From NCBI GenBank assembly GCA_006226425.1, contig SBGX01000018.1, forward strand, positions 81,366-145,365: 64,000 nt of DNA, read 5' to 3'. The DNA comes from Bacteroidota bacterium (GTDB taxonomy: Bacteria > Bacteroidota > Bacteroidia > Flavobacteriales_D > Crocinitomicaceae). Shown here piece by piece: positions 7,801-16,028 of the stretch. Position 1 is the stretch's first letter. Every line of letters starts with the position of its first letter. A program made the position numbers and the translations under genes. Below the pieces are notes generated by a model. It did no database searches, was not told the origin of the DNA, and was given only the letters and a program-made list of their open reading frames with translations.

Positions 7801-10595
7801 TTGTCATTAGAGCTCACAACGGAAGTCAATGTATACTGAGATTGATCATCCTGAACAATCGCCTGATATTTGCCTGAGGCATCAGAATAGACATAATAAC
7901 TCCTATTCGGATTAATTTCGTCAGTGACACTCAGAAAGCGATTGGGCAATATATCTGTCACCTGATCACAATCATTGTCATTATCTAATAGTGTATTTCC
8001 AGAAATCACATGACTCAAATAATTAGGGTCATCGGAATCAATATTAAAAGTTGGCTGACAATCTTCCATTGCAGAATAACCCGCAATTCCTTCAACAATT
8101 CGAATGCGCTGATCCGGACTCACGTTAATTACAGAACTGATATTTCCTGTTGGCCAAATCACCTCTACTTTGGAAATCGTATTAGAATTGGTTCCAAGTC
8201 CAAAATGAGCCTTTAAGTTTCGACTTCCTCCTTGAGTTGAGATGTATTGATATGAACTCCAATTCCAAATACCTGAGACCAAATAGCCTACCCGAACTTT
8301 CGCCCCGAGCCCAGACATATTATTGCCCGATGCAACACAGCTCACTTCCAACCAATGTTTTCTAGGGCTTACATTCTGAAAAAGACTATTATTTGCAGCA
8401 GGAGTTCCAAAATAATTTAATACATACAAATCCAAATCACCATCCTTATCATAATCAAACAATGTTGCCCGTTTCGATTCTCTTTTTCCATCCTGAACTG
8501 CAAAATCGTATTCAGATTTCCTGAAACTACCATCCCCGTTATTTAAGTAAAGGTCATTTGTGTGCAAATTGGCAACAAACAAATCGAGATCTCCATCATT
8601 GTCAATATCTCCCCAAGCTCCCCCTCCTTCACTATCATTCCGGTCATTTACAATTGCTCCAGACAAAACTTTGGTAAAAGTCACGTCCATCATGACAGAA
8701 CCATCATTTCGATATAGTAGATTCTTTTGCCCCTGACTTCTGGCAACGAACATATCCAGATCATTATCGTTATCATAGTCTACCAAATCTACTTTATATG
8801 CAAGTCCCTCAAAAATTTCACTCTTAATCAAATCAGAATTCATTTTCTGAAAAGCGTATTGAGCAGTAGTACTTGCGTTCATGTAAACTCTGGTCTCTCC
8901 TCCTGTAATGACCACATCAGGTTTCCCATCATTATTCAAATCTCCGACTGCTACGGCCCGATCCTCATCCGAAAAATCTTTTAGCATCTCTTCTACACCA
9001 CTGACTCTGGCATTAAAGAATCCACTTGTATTGTCGTAGGCATAGAAAAAATGATCCTGATCTTTATTGATAATTAATAATTCCAAGTTTCCGTTTCCGT
9101 TGAAATCGGCAAAAACTGCTTCCTGAGATAAACCCATTAGTTCTGATGACGGATCTATAGACCTCCTAAAACTTCCATCCCCAAGGTTTACGTACAATTG
9201 ATTGCTTACCGTCTCGCTTGATCTAGCTACGTAAATATCCAAATCATTATCTCCATCTATATCAGCGGTAATAACACATTCGGCTCCTCCAGGGTCACTT
9301 GCCAACCCCTCTTTAATTCCATTGATTCGTGAAAAGGTTTTGTCACAATTATTTTGGAAATACAAGTTTGTCGATTCCAAATTATTATTGCTTGGCAAAC
9401 CTGTGGCCACATAGATATCATCATCTCCATCATTATCAAAATCCTCAACTGCTGCATAAAAACTGTTCATTGACTCATTGCCTACCGGAGAAGCCACCAC
9501 TTTTTTAAACATTGTACCTCCTATACTTCCGTCATTGGTCAAAAAACCTCCCTGTAGTACCTTCTGTCCAGTATTACAAGGATCTAACCAATACTTGAGT
9601 TGCCTCTCCGGCCTGGAATCGGTATCCCATGAGTAATCTAATCTTCCAAAAAATGCTGGACAAGATTTTTTTGGGTACGCTGGAGGACCGTCCAAGTTAT
9701 TACATTTAGCTCTAGCGATAATATCAAAATCATAGGCCCCAAAACCCCAAACTTGGCCTATTAAGTTTCCTTCCCTGTTCATCGCTGGTCCTCCGGAAGC
9801 CCCTCCCCCTGGAGTAGATAGACCATAGATATAAGTATCAGTCTCCTGAACATAATATGCATGACGTCTTTCTCTATCATTTTCTGTATCAAGTATTGAA
9901 CCAAACTCCTCATATACATTAATAAGTGGAGCACTGAATGTTCCTACCTTCATTGGCTCACTATTTGGGTGTCCGATCCAGGCACCTCCTATATATTTGT
10001 TTCCCGTCACGTCCCAGCCAGCAAAATAGGGAATGAAGGCTTCTCCTGTCAAAGGATCAATTTTACCGTGAAAAAATTCTGAATCGTATAACTCAAAAAG
10101 AGCAAAATCGCTTGTATCATTATTTGCTACTAACCTTGCTCCACATGTGTAAATAGGCTCGTAACTTTCTGTTGACTCCATGCAACCAGTTGCCTCATAA
10201 CCCCATATAAAAACAAAATGTGGAGCCTCCCGGTTGTTTGGATCTAATGCATCCATTTTTTCTCCGTTTTCAGACGCCCCTCTCAAGCAATGATTGGCAG
10301 TCAAAAAATAAAGCTTTCCATCATTACAAGTATTCCTAACCAAGGTTCCAGAGCAACTACTTACGTTCGAATTACTTCCTTCCTTTTTTACAAACATCAT
10401 ATTTGCCACCCCCCTTCTTTGAATTCCCCAATCGTCACCGGGCGGACATTTAGAGCTAATGTTCTGATGAATCAATGGAGATTCATCCGGATTAAATTTT
10501 AGATGATCATAAATAGTCTGTGGCTTGTTACAATCTTGTCCTAAGGAGAAAAAGTAAATGGTTGCAAAAGCAAACAAAACGGTCATTTTTTTCAT
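4866..10595 (-). CDS. Giant secreted protein: serine protease, FG-GAP propeller, UnbV, PKD, T9SS tail
   Basis: 1909 residues. Domain order: signal peptide (1-20); trypsin-like protease (about 60-340) with all three catalytic residues visible, His102 in LTANHC, Asp163 in TSDFAL and Ser267 in GGGASGGP; an FG-GAP/VCBS region (about 380-735) with seven DxDxDGD-type calcium loops; an ASPIC/UnbV domain (about 747-835); unassigned beta-rich regions; a DUF11-like repeat domain (about 1130-1260) with IQNSAEIYFDRND; a PKD domain (about 1290-1370) with VWDFGDGT; a long probable propeller; and a T9SS type A sorting domain (about 1830-1909) with VVYPNPAGDG and KGVYYLRM. It should be exported by Sec and then moved to or through the outer membrane by T9SS. 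The protease substrate is unknown; the rest suggests adhesion or carbohydrate contact. It is a single gene and appears AT-richer than its neighbours. Confidence 0.85.
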   Translation of the reverse strand: MKKMTVLFAFATIYFFSLGQDCNKPQTIYDHLKFNPDESPLIHQNISSKCPPGDDWGIQRRGVANMMFVKKEGSNSNVSSCSGTLVRNTCNDGKLYFLTANHCLRGASENGEKMDALDPNNREAPHFVFIWGYEATGCMESTESYEPIYTCGARLVANNDTSDFALFELYDSEFFHGKIDPLTGEAFIPYFAGWDVTGNKYIGGAWIGHPNSEPMKVGTFSAPLINVYEEFGSILDTENDRERRHAYYVQETDTYIYGLSTPGGGASGGPAMNREGNLIGQVWGFGAYDFDIIARAKCNNLDGPPAYPKKSCPAFFGRLDYSWDTDSRPERQLKYWLDPCNTGQKVLQGGFLTNDGSIGGTMFKKVVASPVGNESMNSFYAAVEDFDNDGDDDIYVATGLPSNNNLESTNLYFQNNCDKTFSRINGIKEGLASDPGGAECVITADIDGDNDLDIYVARSSETVSNQLYVNLGDGSFRRSIDPSSELMGLSQEAVFADFNGNGNLELLIINKDQDHFFYAYDNTSGFFNARVSGVEEMLKDFSDEDRAVAVGDLNNDGKPDVVITGGETRVYMNASTTAQYAFQKMNSDLIKSEIFEGLAYKVDLVDYDNDNDLDMFVARSQGQKNLLYRNDGSVMMDVTFTKVLSGAIVNDRNDSEGGGAWGDIDNDGDLDLFVANLHTNDLYLNNGDGSFRKSEYDFAVQDGKRESKRATLFDYDKDGDLDLYVLNYFGTPAANNSLFQNVSPRKHWLEVSCVASGNNMSGLGAKVRVGYLVSGIWNWSSYQYISTQGGSRNLKAHFGLGTNSNTISKVEVIWPTGNISSVINVSPDQRIRIVEGIAGYSAMEDCQPTFNIDSDDPNYLSHVISGNTLLDNDNDCDQVTDILPNRFLSVTDEINPNRSYYVYSDASGKYQAIVQDDQSQYTLTSVVSSNDNYNSKSCLPLINDSYTGVVTGGDEKNFYFTMKDASCKDLEINMMPFYPSPYQAPCPNNKLSYCFSIMNNGKPVRSAQITILFDEAVNINEYNIDENGNHFKIDSREGNKLIGTIDYIPSGASSQFCIQNVKIRGSISPGYVVRNKVDVTWLCNNERQMMGPLEYAEQASCSYDPNDISLLSPKACMPEGAVMKGEELVYQVRFQNIGSGPAYDVEILNQLDPSFDLATFRILASSHDITHMQVSQDNMLSILFKDIILPYKSIDDELSNGYVIYAIKPKQNVLDKTKIQNSAEIYFDRNDAVKTNILHHLVVDEIDQSTVNFTYVNLGCEGVQFRMTENNKTELYGIHDKVGSSNGNGSGCTIDPNGLVWDFGDGTVVRGTTTPAHLYTSADYKEYEVSLGYFDCCGNFRTVRKKVTVGSPRMARLSASPDKSFYCEGEQILFEIHGLETSKYSLGEDAIVDYHWSVESAGGDFSTQIIGANDQPNALIEVLPEVYGTDLLSVVVTNACGQERKLSHLIEVRRCCDSGESGVLYAMEKTTMGYDHLKVPLNDLNQVNTDDYCGVDAINVVQDLKKGSSTTDDMGDYYFVSNGEIYKFGIEHCQLRALIRTLTTVIDLQELEFDAERQSLWTLGYDQHHDIYSLLEWKLKEWTASFGEELILVQKIDLNNQKPIIGSSSLDSKNGFYYYSIGSVESEDMTSGNRMSHIVVEVDLNKGIYRLIKVNDRHVSDAMVEINSNLMFGLGEMEYHDGYLYGILNHYVEERSSLINPGSETIHDNEFVGKPLGLQSPFQTIYRKDLVKLNPANGFFSTIIEGVLTDQISSSTFDHIAGIYYITISQGSKIMEIDVASGIAVERVGGVSITKPSRSFVELEFVSCGERKLESIQPEITIDEVAQKNVVVYPNPAGDGHYNVTVLDSHLQTTSVYRLQVLNVFGQIIVDKVCNEERTEIDISMFAKGVYYLRMDDGREVQVKRIISR

Positions 10596-10621
10596 AGCCT
10601 TTCTTATATAAATATGTAAAG

Positions 10622-10638
10622 TTGTTACGTAGTAACAA
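10622..10638. promoter_or_regulatory. Inverted repeat upstream of the giant protease gene
   Basis: TTGTTAC (10622-10628) and GTAACAA (10632-10638) form a perfect 7-bp dyad with a 3-base centre, 27 bases before the start codon on the minus strand. It could be an operator or a leader hairpin. A second dyad, GGGTAT/ATACCC, lies at 10706-10722. Nothing else recognisable was seen from 10639 to 10855. Confidence 0.35.
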
Positions 10639-10855
10639 TATTAGGAAATTCTCCTAGTAAACTTCTTGCCAAATTAACCAATGAACACTTTGGATTTATA
10701 ACTGGGGGTATTTTAGATACCCAAACTATGCAAGAAAGAACTAGAGCCACTTACATTATTTTAAGATTCATACAGGTCACATGTACCCCTCTTATTGTTA
10801 TGAATTTTTATGAAACATGGAATTTGAACTCAGCCCCATTTTCAGCCCTGACAAA

Positions 10856-10888
10856 ACAAAAAAGACCACCCTATTATGAAGAATGGTC
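10856..10888 (-). terminator. Terminator of the tRNA-Arg transcript
   Basis: On the minus strand GACCATTC pairs with GGGTGGTC (two G-U pairs, 9-base loop), followed by six T. It begins about ten bases past the tRNA 3' end. Confidence 0.75.
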
Positions 10889-10898
10889 CTTTTATTAG

Positions 10899-10972
10899 TG
10901 ACCCCGGCAGGATTCTAACCTGCAACCGCTGGAGCCGAAATCCAGTGCTCTATACAGTTGAGCTACGGAGCC
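10899..10972 (-). tRNA. tRNA-Arg (anticodon UCG)
   Basis: 74 nt folding as a full cloverleaf: acceptor GGCTCCG/CGGGGTC (two G-U type pairs), D stem GCTC/GAGC, anticodon stem CTGGA/TCCAG with loop TTTCGGC giving anticodon TCG, and T stem GCAGG/CCTGC. The discriminator is A and CCA is not encoded. Two normally invariant bases differ: the D loop has T at position 19 instead of G, and the T loop is TTAGAAT, with A at position 56 instead of C. Together these replace the G19-C56 elbow pair by a possible U19-A56 pair. A terminator follows on the same strand, so it is probably transcribed alone. Confidence 0.93.
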
Positions 10973-11132
10973 TAATCGGAACATCGGTAAGGCCTACCTT
11001 TGTTTCCGCTTTCATCTCGTTGAAACTGGTCTGTTTCAATGAGGGAACACAAAATTAGCTATTTTTCGAGTTCCGTGCGCGCCCGAAAGAAAAAAATCAA
11101 ATATTTTTACAGTCTTAGCGTTAGCATTGTCC

Positions 11133-13448
11133 ATGAGCAAGCTTTTTTCTTTTCTTGTTTTCCTCGCATCATTCCATTGGGGGTGGAGTCAAATTCCAAC
11201 TGGTCAATGGCGCCTGCACAGTGCACCGAAAGCCATCGATGTGGCTGTTGGAAACGGGCTGGTTTTTGCTGCCTTGGAAAATGGCCTGGTCGAATATGAT
11301 CCGGAATCCAAAGAAGTGACTTCCTGGACCCAGGTGAACGCGCTTTCCGATATCCAGGTGAGTTGTATTTGGTTTGACGAGGGAAGCTCCTCCTTTTTTG
11401 TTGGGTATGTCAATGGTAACATCGATCGGATAAAAGATAACCGGGTCTACAATATCCCGGCAATTAAACTGGCCAATGTGCAGGGAAGTAAGCGTGTCAA
11501 CAGCTTCTATTCGCACGGCTCCCTGGTTTATGCGGCCACGGATTTAGGAATTGTTGTGATCGATCCTTCTCAAGACGAAGTTCGCGACACTTACTATCCG
11601 TCCAAAAACCTGGACCCAATTACGCAGGTATTAATTCACGAGGATACCATCTATGCGCTAACTTCACATGAATTGCTTCGAAGTCTGCGGACAAATCCCG
11701 TATTGGCAGACGTCAACCAATGGAAAAGTGACAACCGACTCAGCTATCAAACAGACAATAGCTATGAAGGTCTTTTGCTCTGGAATTCAAAACTCTATAC
11801 AGCACTGAAGACACCTGAATATGGTGGAGATCAGATCATCCGCTTTGATGATGCTTCACTGCAATCCATGATTTCACTTCCCTTTGAAGTCGAGATCAAA
11901 TCCTTTCGGGTCACTCAGAACAAGTTGTATCTGGCTCTTTCGGACGGGCTTCTCGTTTTTGATCAGGCCTTTGATTTCACGGAAGTTTACAACAATTTAC
12001 CCTTCGAATTCAGTACGGCGGTCCGAGCCGGAACGTATTTGGATGGCAATACTTATATCGCTGATCACAACAATGGACTTGTACGTTTCGGATTGGATGG
12101 CTATCATCAGTTAAAGGTACCTGGTCCACCGAAGAATCAGTACTTTTCGCTGAACGGAGCAAAGAATAAAATAACGGTTGCCGGAGGAGTGATCAATAAA
12201 GCATCTTTTACCTACAGTCGGGCCGGGGCTTATATCTTTGAGGACGAAAATTGGCAACTCTTTGACGCCAATCAGGGAAGCTGGTCCGATGATCGGGTCT
12301 GGGACATTTCCGCAGCTGCCATCAATCCAAATAACACGAATCAAATCGCTATTGGAGGCTATTGCATTGATCCACTCTTCTTGATCGAAGACGGAAAATC
12401 AATCGCTTCCAGTTTTGACGAAAATAACTCAAGCCTGGAAAGAACCACTCTGGGGAACGGATTCATCTGTATCTCCGACATGGAATATGATAGCCGCGGA
12501 AATTTATGGATCGTTAACTGTTACGCTGATGAACCTTTAAAAGTCCGCACCAAGGACGGAAAATGGTATTCCTTCCCTACCGGAATCAACTCCAAAGCGA
12601 AATTTGCGGGAAGAATGGCTATTGATCAAAATGGAAATAAATGGTTCGCCATCCAGGACCAGGGGATTTTTGGATACAACGACGGTGGTACGATCGATGA
12701 CCCCTCCGATGACCAGTGGGTACAAATTGATGAAGGGGAAAATACAGGCGCTTTGCCAACCACCAGCGTCACTGCCCTCGCCGTTGATCAGGACAACGAA
12801 ATTTGGATTGGGACAAGTAATGGTTTTGCCATTCTATACAACAGTTCATCCGCCTTCGACGCAGCGTTGGGAGAGTATAACACCCAACGCATCAAGATTG
12901 AGTATGAAGGCAACGTAGAATACCTACTCGGTAACACGAGCATCACCGACATTGAAATCGACGGAGGAAATCGAAAATGGATCGGAACTGCTAATGCGGG
13001 TATCTTCCTACTTTCTGCCGACGGACTCGAAATCATCCAGAGTTTCACCAAAGAAAACAGTCCTTTAATCTCCAACAATATTGTTGATATGCACTTTCAG
13101 GAGCAGAGTGGAGAATTGTTTATCATTACGGATGAAGGACTTGTTTCTTATCGGAGTGATGCCTCCACCGGAGACAATTCTTACAGCGATGTGAAAGTCT
13201 TTCCCAATCCGGTCAAGGAAAACTTCAATGGGCTGATCACCATTCAGGGGATCAAAGGAGACTCAGATGTGAAGTTTACCGACATTTCAGGCAATCTGGT
13301 GTACCAAACCACTTCCAATGGGGGAACAGCTGTCTGGAACGGAAAGAATCTATTGGGAGAGGCCGTTCAGGCCGGAGTGTACTTAATCTGGACAGCATCC
13401 AATCAAGAAAAGGGAAGGAAGGTCGGAAAAGTCGTGATCTTAAACTAA
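11133..13448 (+). CDS. porZ: PorZ-like T9SS cell-surface propeller protein
   Basis: 771 residues from the ATG at 11133; an in-frame TTG two codons earlier is less likely. Signal peptide at about 1-20 (SFHWGWSQ). The segment WRLHSAPKAIDVAVGNGLVF after it resembles the start of the PorZ beta-propeller domain, followed by many two-component-regulator-type propeller blades (VIDPSQD, DSRGNLWIVN, DQNGNKWFAIQ, DQDNEIWIGTSNG, GGNRKWIGT). The C-terminal 80 residues form a T9SS-type domain with VFPNPVKENF. In Porphyromonas PorZ belongs to the surface attachment complex that processes T9SS cargo and delivers A-LPS. The following gene is recO; I recall this pairing from other Bacteroidota. Function is inferred from the family. 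Confidence 0.75.
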   Translation: MSKLFSFLVFLASFHWGWSQIPTGQWRLHSAPKAIDVAVGNGLVFAALENGLVEYDPESKEVTSWTQVNALSDIQVSCIWFDEGSSSFFVGYVNGNIDRIKDNRVYNIPAIKLANVQGSKRVNSFYSHGSLVYAATDLGIVVIDPSQDEVRDTYYPSKNLDPITQVLIHEDTIYALTSHELLRSLRTNPVLADVNQWKSDNRLSYQTDNSYEGLLLWNSKLYTALKTPEYGGDQIIRFDDASLQSMISLPFEVEIKSFRVTQNKLYLALSDGLLVFDQAFDFTEVYNNLPFEFSTAVRAGTYLDGNTYIADHNNGLVRFGLDGYHQLKVPGPPKNQYFSLNGAKNKITVAGGVINKASFTYSRAGAYIFEDENWQLFDANQGSWSDDRVWDISAAAINPNNTNQIAIGGYCIDPLFLIEDGKSIASSFDENNSSLERTTLGNGFICISDMEYDSRGNLWIVNCYADEPLKVRTKDGKWYSFPTGINSKAKFAGRMAIDQNGNKWFAIQDQGIFGYNDGGTIDDPSDDQWVQIDEGENTGALPTTSVTALAVDQDNEIWIGTSNGFAILYNSSSAFDAALGEYNTQRIKIEYEGNVEYLLGNTSITDIEIDGGNRKWIGTANAGIFLLSADGLEIIQSFTKENSPLISNNIVDMHFQEQSGELFIITDEGLVSYRSDASTGDNSYSDVKVFPNPVKENFNGLITIQGIKGDSDVKFTDISGNLVYQTTSNGGTAVWNGKNLLGEAVQAGVYLIWTASNQEKGRKVGKVVILN

Positions 13449-13453
13449 GTATT

Positions 13454-14173
13454 GTGAAGAACCTGGGAGAAGGGATTGTACTTTCACGAATCGCGTACTC
13501 GGAAAGCAGCTGGGTTATTCAGTGCTTCACCCGGGAACACGGTTTGAAGTCTTTCCTCGTGCAAGGTGGAAAGAAAAAATATGCTTCTCAGATTCAGGCA
13601 CTCTCTCACATAGAGTTCTCCTACTCTCAAAAACATGAAGATCAACTGGCGCGCATGTACGAGATTCAGGATGCCACCAATCAAAGTGCGATCCGCTTCG
13701 ACCCTGTTCGATCCAGTATCTGCTTTTTCGAAGCCGAATTTGTCCGGCAATGCGTCCATGAAGGACACCCGGATCTTCCTCTCTACGATTTTCTTTGTCA
13801 AGAAATCCAATACCTCTCTGCGCATGATCAGCTGGCCAATTACGTAATCTACTGGGTTCTGGAAATGACCCGCTTGTTGGGTTTCCAACCGCAAGTAATT
13901 GACGATCGGGCGAACTACTTTGACCTGCAACAAGGAGAACTCGGATGGCAACGGGATCCCATGACAGATCCAAAACTTGTGATAGAAGATGAAACCGTAC
14001 CGGTACTGGCACAATTACTGAAATTAAATAAGGAAGGAATCCTGCAGCAGGCGCTCCCTAAAGCTATCCGTCAACAGCTACTGGAACATCTTCTCCGATT
14101 CATGCGAACACAACACAACGCTTTTCGAGAGATTAAATCGCTCGCAGTTTATCAGACCCTTTGGTATGAATAA
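13454..14173 (+). CDS. recO: DNA repair protein RecO
   Basis: 239 residues, GTG start five bases after the porZ stop. The N-terminal OB fold is visible in GIVLSRIAYSESSWVIQCFTREHG (about 7-30) and FLVQGGKKK (33-42). The helical second half matches RecO (SSICFFEAEFVRQCVHEGHPD, then LLGFQPQ near 145). RecO works with RecR to load RecA on SSB-coated single-stranded DNA. The zinc-finger cysteines of some RecO proteins are not seen, as is usual in this phylum. The gene ends at the A-run of a hairpin shared with the convergent gene downstream. Confidence 0.85.
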   Translation: MKNLGEGIVLSRIAYSESSWVIQCFTREHGLKSFLVQGGKKKYASQIQALSHIEFSYSQKHEDQLARMYEIQDATNQSAIRFDPVRSSICFFEAEFVRQCVHEGHPDLPLYDFLCQEIQYLSAHDQLANYVIYWVLEMTRLLGFQPQVIDDRANYFDLQQGELGWQRDPMTDPKLVIEDETVPVLAQLLKLNKEGILQQALPKAIRQQLLEHLLRFMRTQHNAFREIKSLAVYQTLWYE

Positions 14174-14196
14174 AAAAAGTGCCAAAAAGGCACTTT
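14172..14196 (-). terminator. Terminator between recO and the solute-binding protein gene
   Basis: AAAGTGCC (14176-14183) and GGCACTTT (14189-14196) form a perfect 8-bp hairpin with a 5-base loop. The long T run is on the minus strand, so it mainly ends the solute-binding protein transcript, but it may also stop recO. Confidence 0.8.
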
Positions 14197-14231
14197 GCGC
14201 AAGCTGAGAGTATTTTAAAATTAAACGTGGC

Positions 14232-15950
14232 CTATTTCTTAGGCTCTTTTATAAAGATACGAGAAAAATCCAAAATTTCCATGGAATTTGTCTCAAAATT
14301 CTTCACCTTCGAATTGATCATTGTAATGAAGTCATCATTGATCAACGGCATAATGGCTGCATCATCAACCAATAACTGGTCACACTGAACAAAGAGGTTA
14401 TTCCGTACTTTCGGATTACGTTCTTTCATGGAAGACTTCAACAAACCGTCATATTTCGCTGAATTGTACTTCACCTGGTTCATGGTCGAGGAATTGCTTC
14501 CGATGTGATCACTTGAAAACAGTGTTAGGAAGTTTTCCGGATCTGGATAATCCGCAATCCATCCACCGCGCCAGAACTTGGCTTTCCCCTGGCTAATAGC
14601 ATCGTCGCGTTCGGTAATAGAACAAAGACGAAGATTCACTTCAACATTCAGGTTTCTTTTCAATTCATCTCTTACCCCTTCGGCTAACAGATACATGGAT
14701 GTTCCCTTCTTGGTGTTCACATACAGGTCTAGTACCGGAAAGTCTTTTCCTTTAGGGTAGCCCGCATCTGCCATCAATTTTTGTGCTTTGGCCGCGTCGA
14801 ACTTGTGTCCTTTTACTCGCTCAGATGAAAAGCCTTCCATGTTCGGTACAAAACCATTCACACATGGGTACCCTTCTCCTTTCAAATATTCATTGACTAT
14901 TTGGTTGCGATCAATTCCAATATTGAATGCGAGTCGAACGCGCTTATCATCAAAAGGTTTTGAACTGTGAGAAAATCCAAAATAAGTACAGCTCAAACTG
15001 TTCTTCGATTCAATCTTATGCTTAACGGTCTTTCCTTCCTGTGCCTCTTCCAGCGATCCAAGAATGTATTCAATTTCTTCCACTGGAATTTCCAAAACCA
15101 AATCAATCTTTCTGTTTCGGAAAGCCAACAACTCACTTTTCTTGTTCTCCGCATAAGTCATGGTGACTTTTTCCAGGAACGGCATTTGGTTTCCGAAGGA
15201 ATCTTTTTTCCAATAGTTATTATTCCTTTTGAGAACAATTTTATCCTCTGCCCAAACATCCATCTGGAAAGGTCCCGTACCCACCGGGTGGCGAATCACA
15301 TCCTTCCCATACTTCTCATAGGCTTCTTTTGGAAATACCGCCAATCCGGAGTGTGTCAGTACCCGATCAAAACCTACGAATGGTTCTACCAGTTCAATGA
15401 CAATTTCATTTCCGTTCACGATAATTCCACTCACCCCGCCTTCGTGTAACTTTTCTTTTGTTTTTTCCTGAAAATCGCGAGCTCCCTTCACCTTATCCAC
15501 CAGCAGGTAACTCATTTCATTCAGTGCCAAACCACTCGCTGCAAAATCCAGGGTGTATTTCACATCCTCGGCAGTCATTTCTCGTCCCTTCCCTCCAGAA
15601 AAGCATTCATCATCATGAAAATAGACTCCCTTTCGAACTTTCAGGGTAAACTTTTTGGCATCTGAGCTGACGGTGAATTCTTCTACCAAATTCCCCACCA
15701 CCTTATTCTTTCTGAAATCAATTTTTAGGATGGTTTCAAAAATCTGAGAAGAAATGCGTTGGTTGTACACATCTGAAGTAGCCACTGGGAACAGGGATGT
15801 AATTTTCTCGGAAGACATCAGGCGAAATTCACCTCCATACTTCACCCCTCCCTTTCCTACAAGCTGAGAAACATCTACTTCATCTGTTGAGCAAGAAAGC
15901 ACAGCCATCATAGCAATGGCTAACAAAAAAATCTTTCTTAATCTTAACAT
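14232..15950 (-). CDS. Peptide-type ABC transporter solute-binding lipoprotein
   Basis: 572 residues. A lipoprotein signal ends at the lipobox AVLSC, followed by STDEVDVSQ. The body matches SBP family 5 (OppA/DppA type): GGEFRLMSSEKITSL at the start, FHDDECFSGGKGREMTAEDV, a RHPVGTGPFQMDVW motif, VRLAFNIGIDRNQIV, and WIADYPDPENFLTLF near the end. Such proteins capture oligopeptides, nickel or other solutes for an ABC importer. No permease or ATPase gene is nearby, so it is an orphan component; in diderms a lipoprotein of this family could sit in either membrane. A -7 box (TATATTTG on the minus strand) lies 18 bases upstream of the start and a terminator follows. Confidence 0.85.
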   Translation of the reverse strand: MLRLRKIFLLAIAMMAVLSCSTDEVDVSQLVGKGGVKYGGEFRLMSSEKITSLFPVATSDVYNQRISSQIFETILKIDFRKNKVVGNLVEEFTVSSDAKKFTLKVRKGVYFHDDECFSGGKGREMTAEDVKYTLDFAASGLALNEMSYLLVDKVKGARDFQEKTKEKLHEGGVSGIIVNGNEIVIELVEPFVGFDRVLTHSGLAVFPKEAYEKYGKDVIRHPVGTGPFQMDVWAEDKIVLKRNNNYWKKDSFGNQMPFLEKVTMTYAENKKSELLAFRNRKIDLVLEIPVEEIEYILGSLEEAQEGKTVKHKIESKNSLSCTYFGFSHSSKPFDDKRVRLAFNIGIDRNQIVNEYLKGEGYPCVNGFVPNMEGFSSERVKGHKFDAAKAQKLMADAGYPKGKDFPVLDLYVNTKKGTSMYLLAEGVRDELKRNLNVEVNLRLCSITERDDAISQGKAKFWRGGWIADYPDPENFLTLFSSDHIGSNSSTMNQVKYNSAKYDGLLKSSMKERNPKVRNNLFVQCDQLLVDDAAIMPLINDDFITMINSKVKNFETNSMEILDFSRIFIKEPKK

Positions 15951-15967
15951 TTTAATGCTTTGGAGAA

Positions 15968-16000
15968 CAAATATATAAAATTATCCGATGTTTTGTCCAA
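15968..16000 (-). promoter_or_regulatory. Promoter of the solute-binding protein gene
   Basis: On the minus strand, TTG (16000-15998), a 22-base spacer, then TATATTTG (15975-15968), which fits the Bacteroidota layout of a -33 TTG and a -7 TAnnTTTG box. Confidence 0.5.
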
Positions 16001-16028
16001 TTTGAACGAATACTTTGAAGCTGTTTTG

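Noticed and set aside
13484..14014. Two long minus-strand ORFs (176 and 161 codons) opposite recO
   Set aside because: recO is clear on the plus strand. These open frames overlap each other and it, have no recognisable domains, and arise from codon bias.
14172..14196. Hairpin considered as a plus-strand recO terminator only
   Set aside because: The T run lies on the minus strand, so the main direction is the convergent gene, with recO possibly sharing it.
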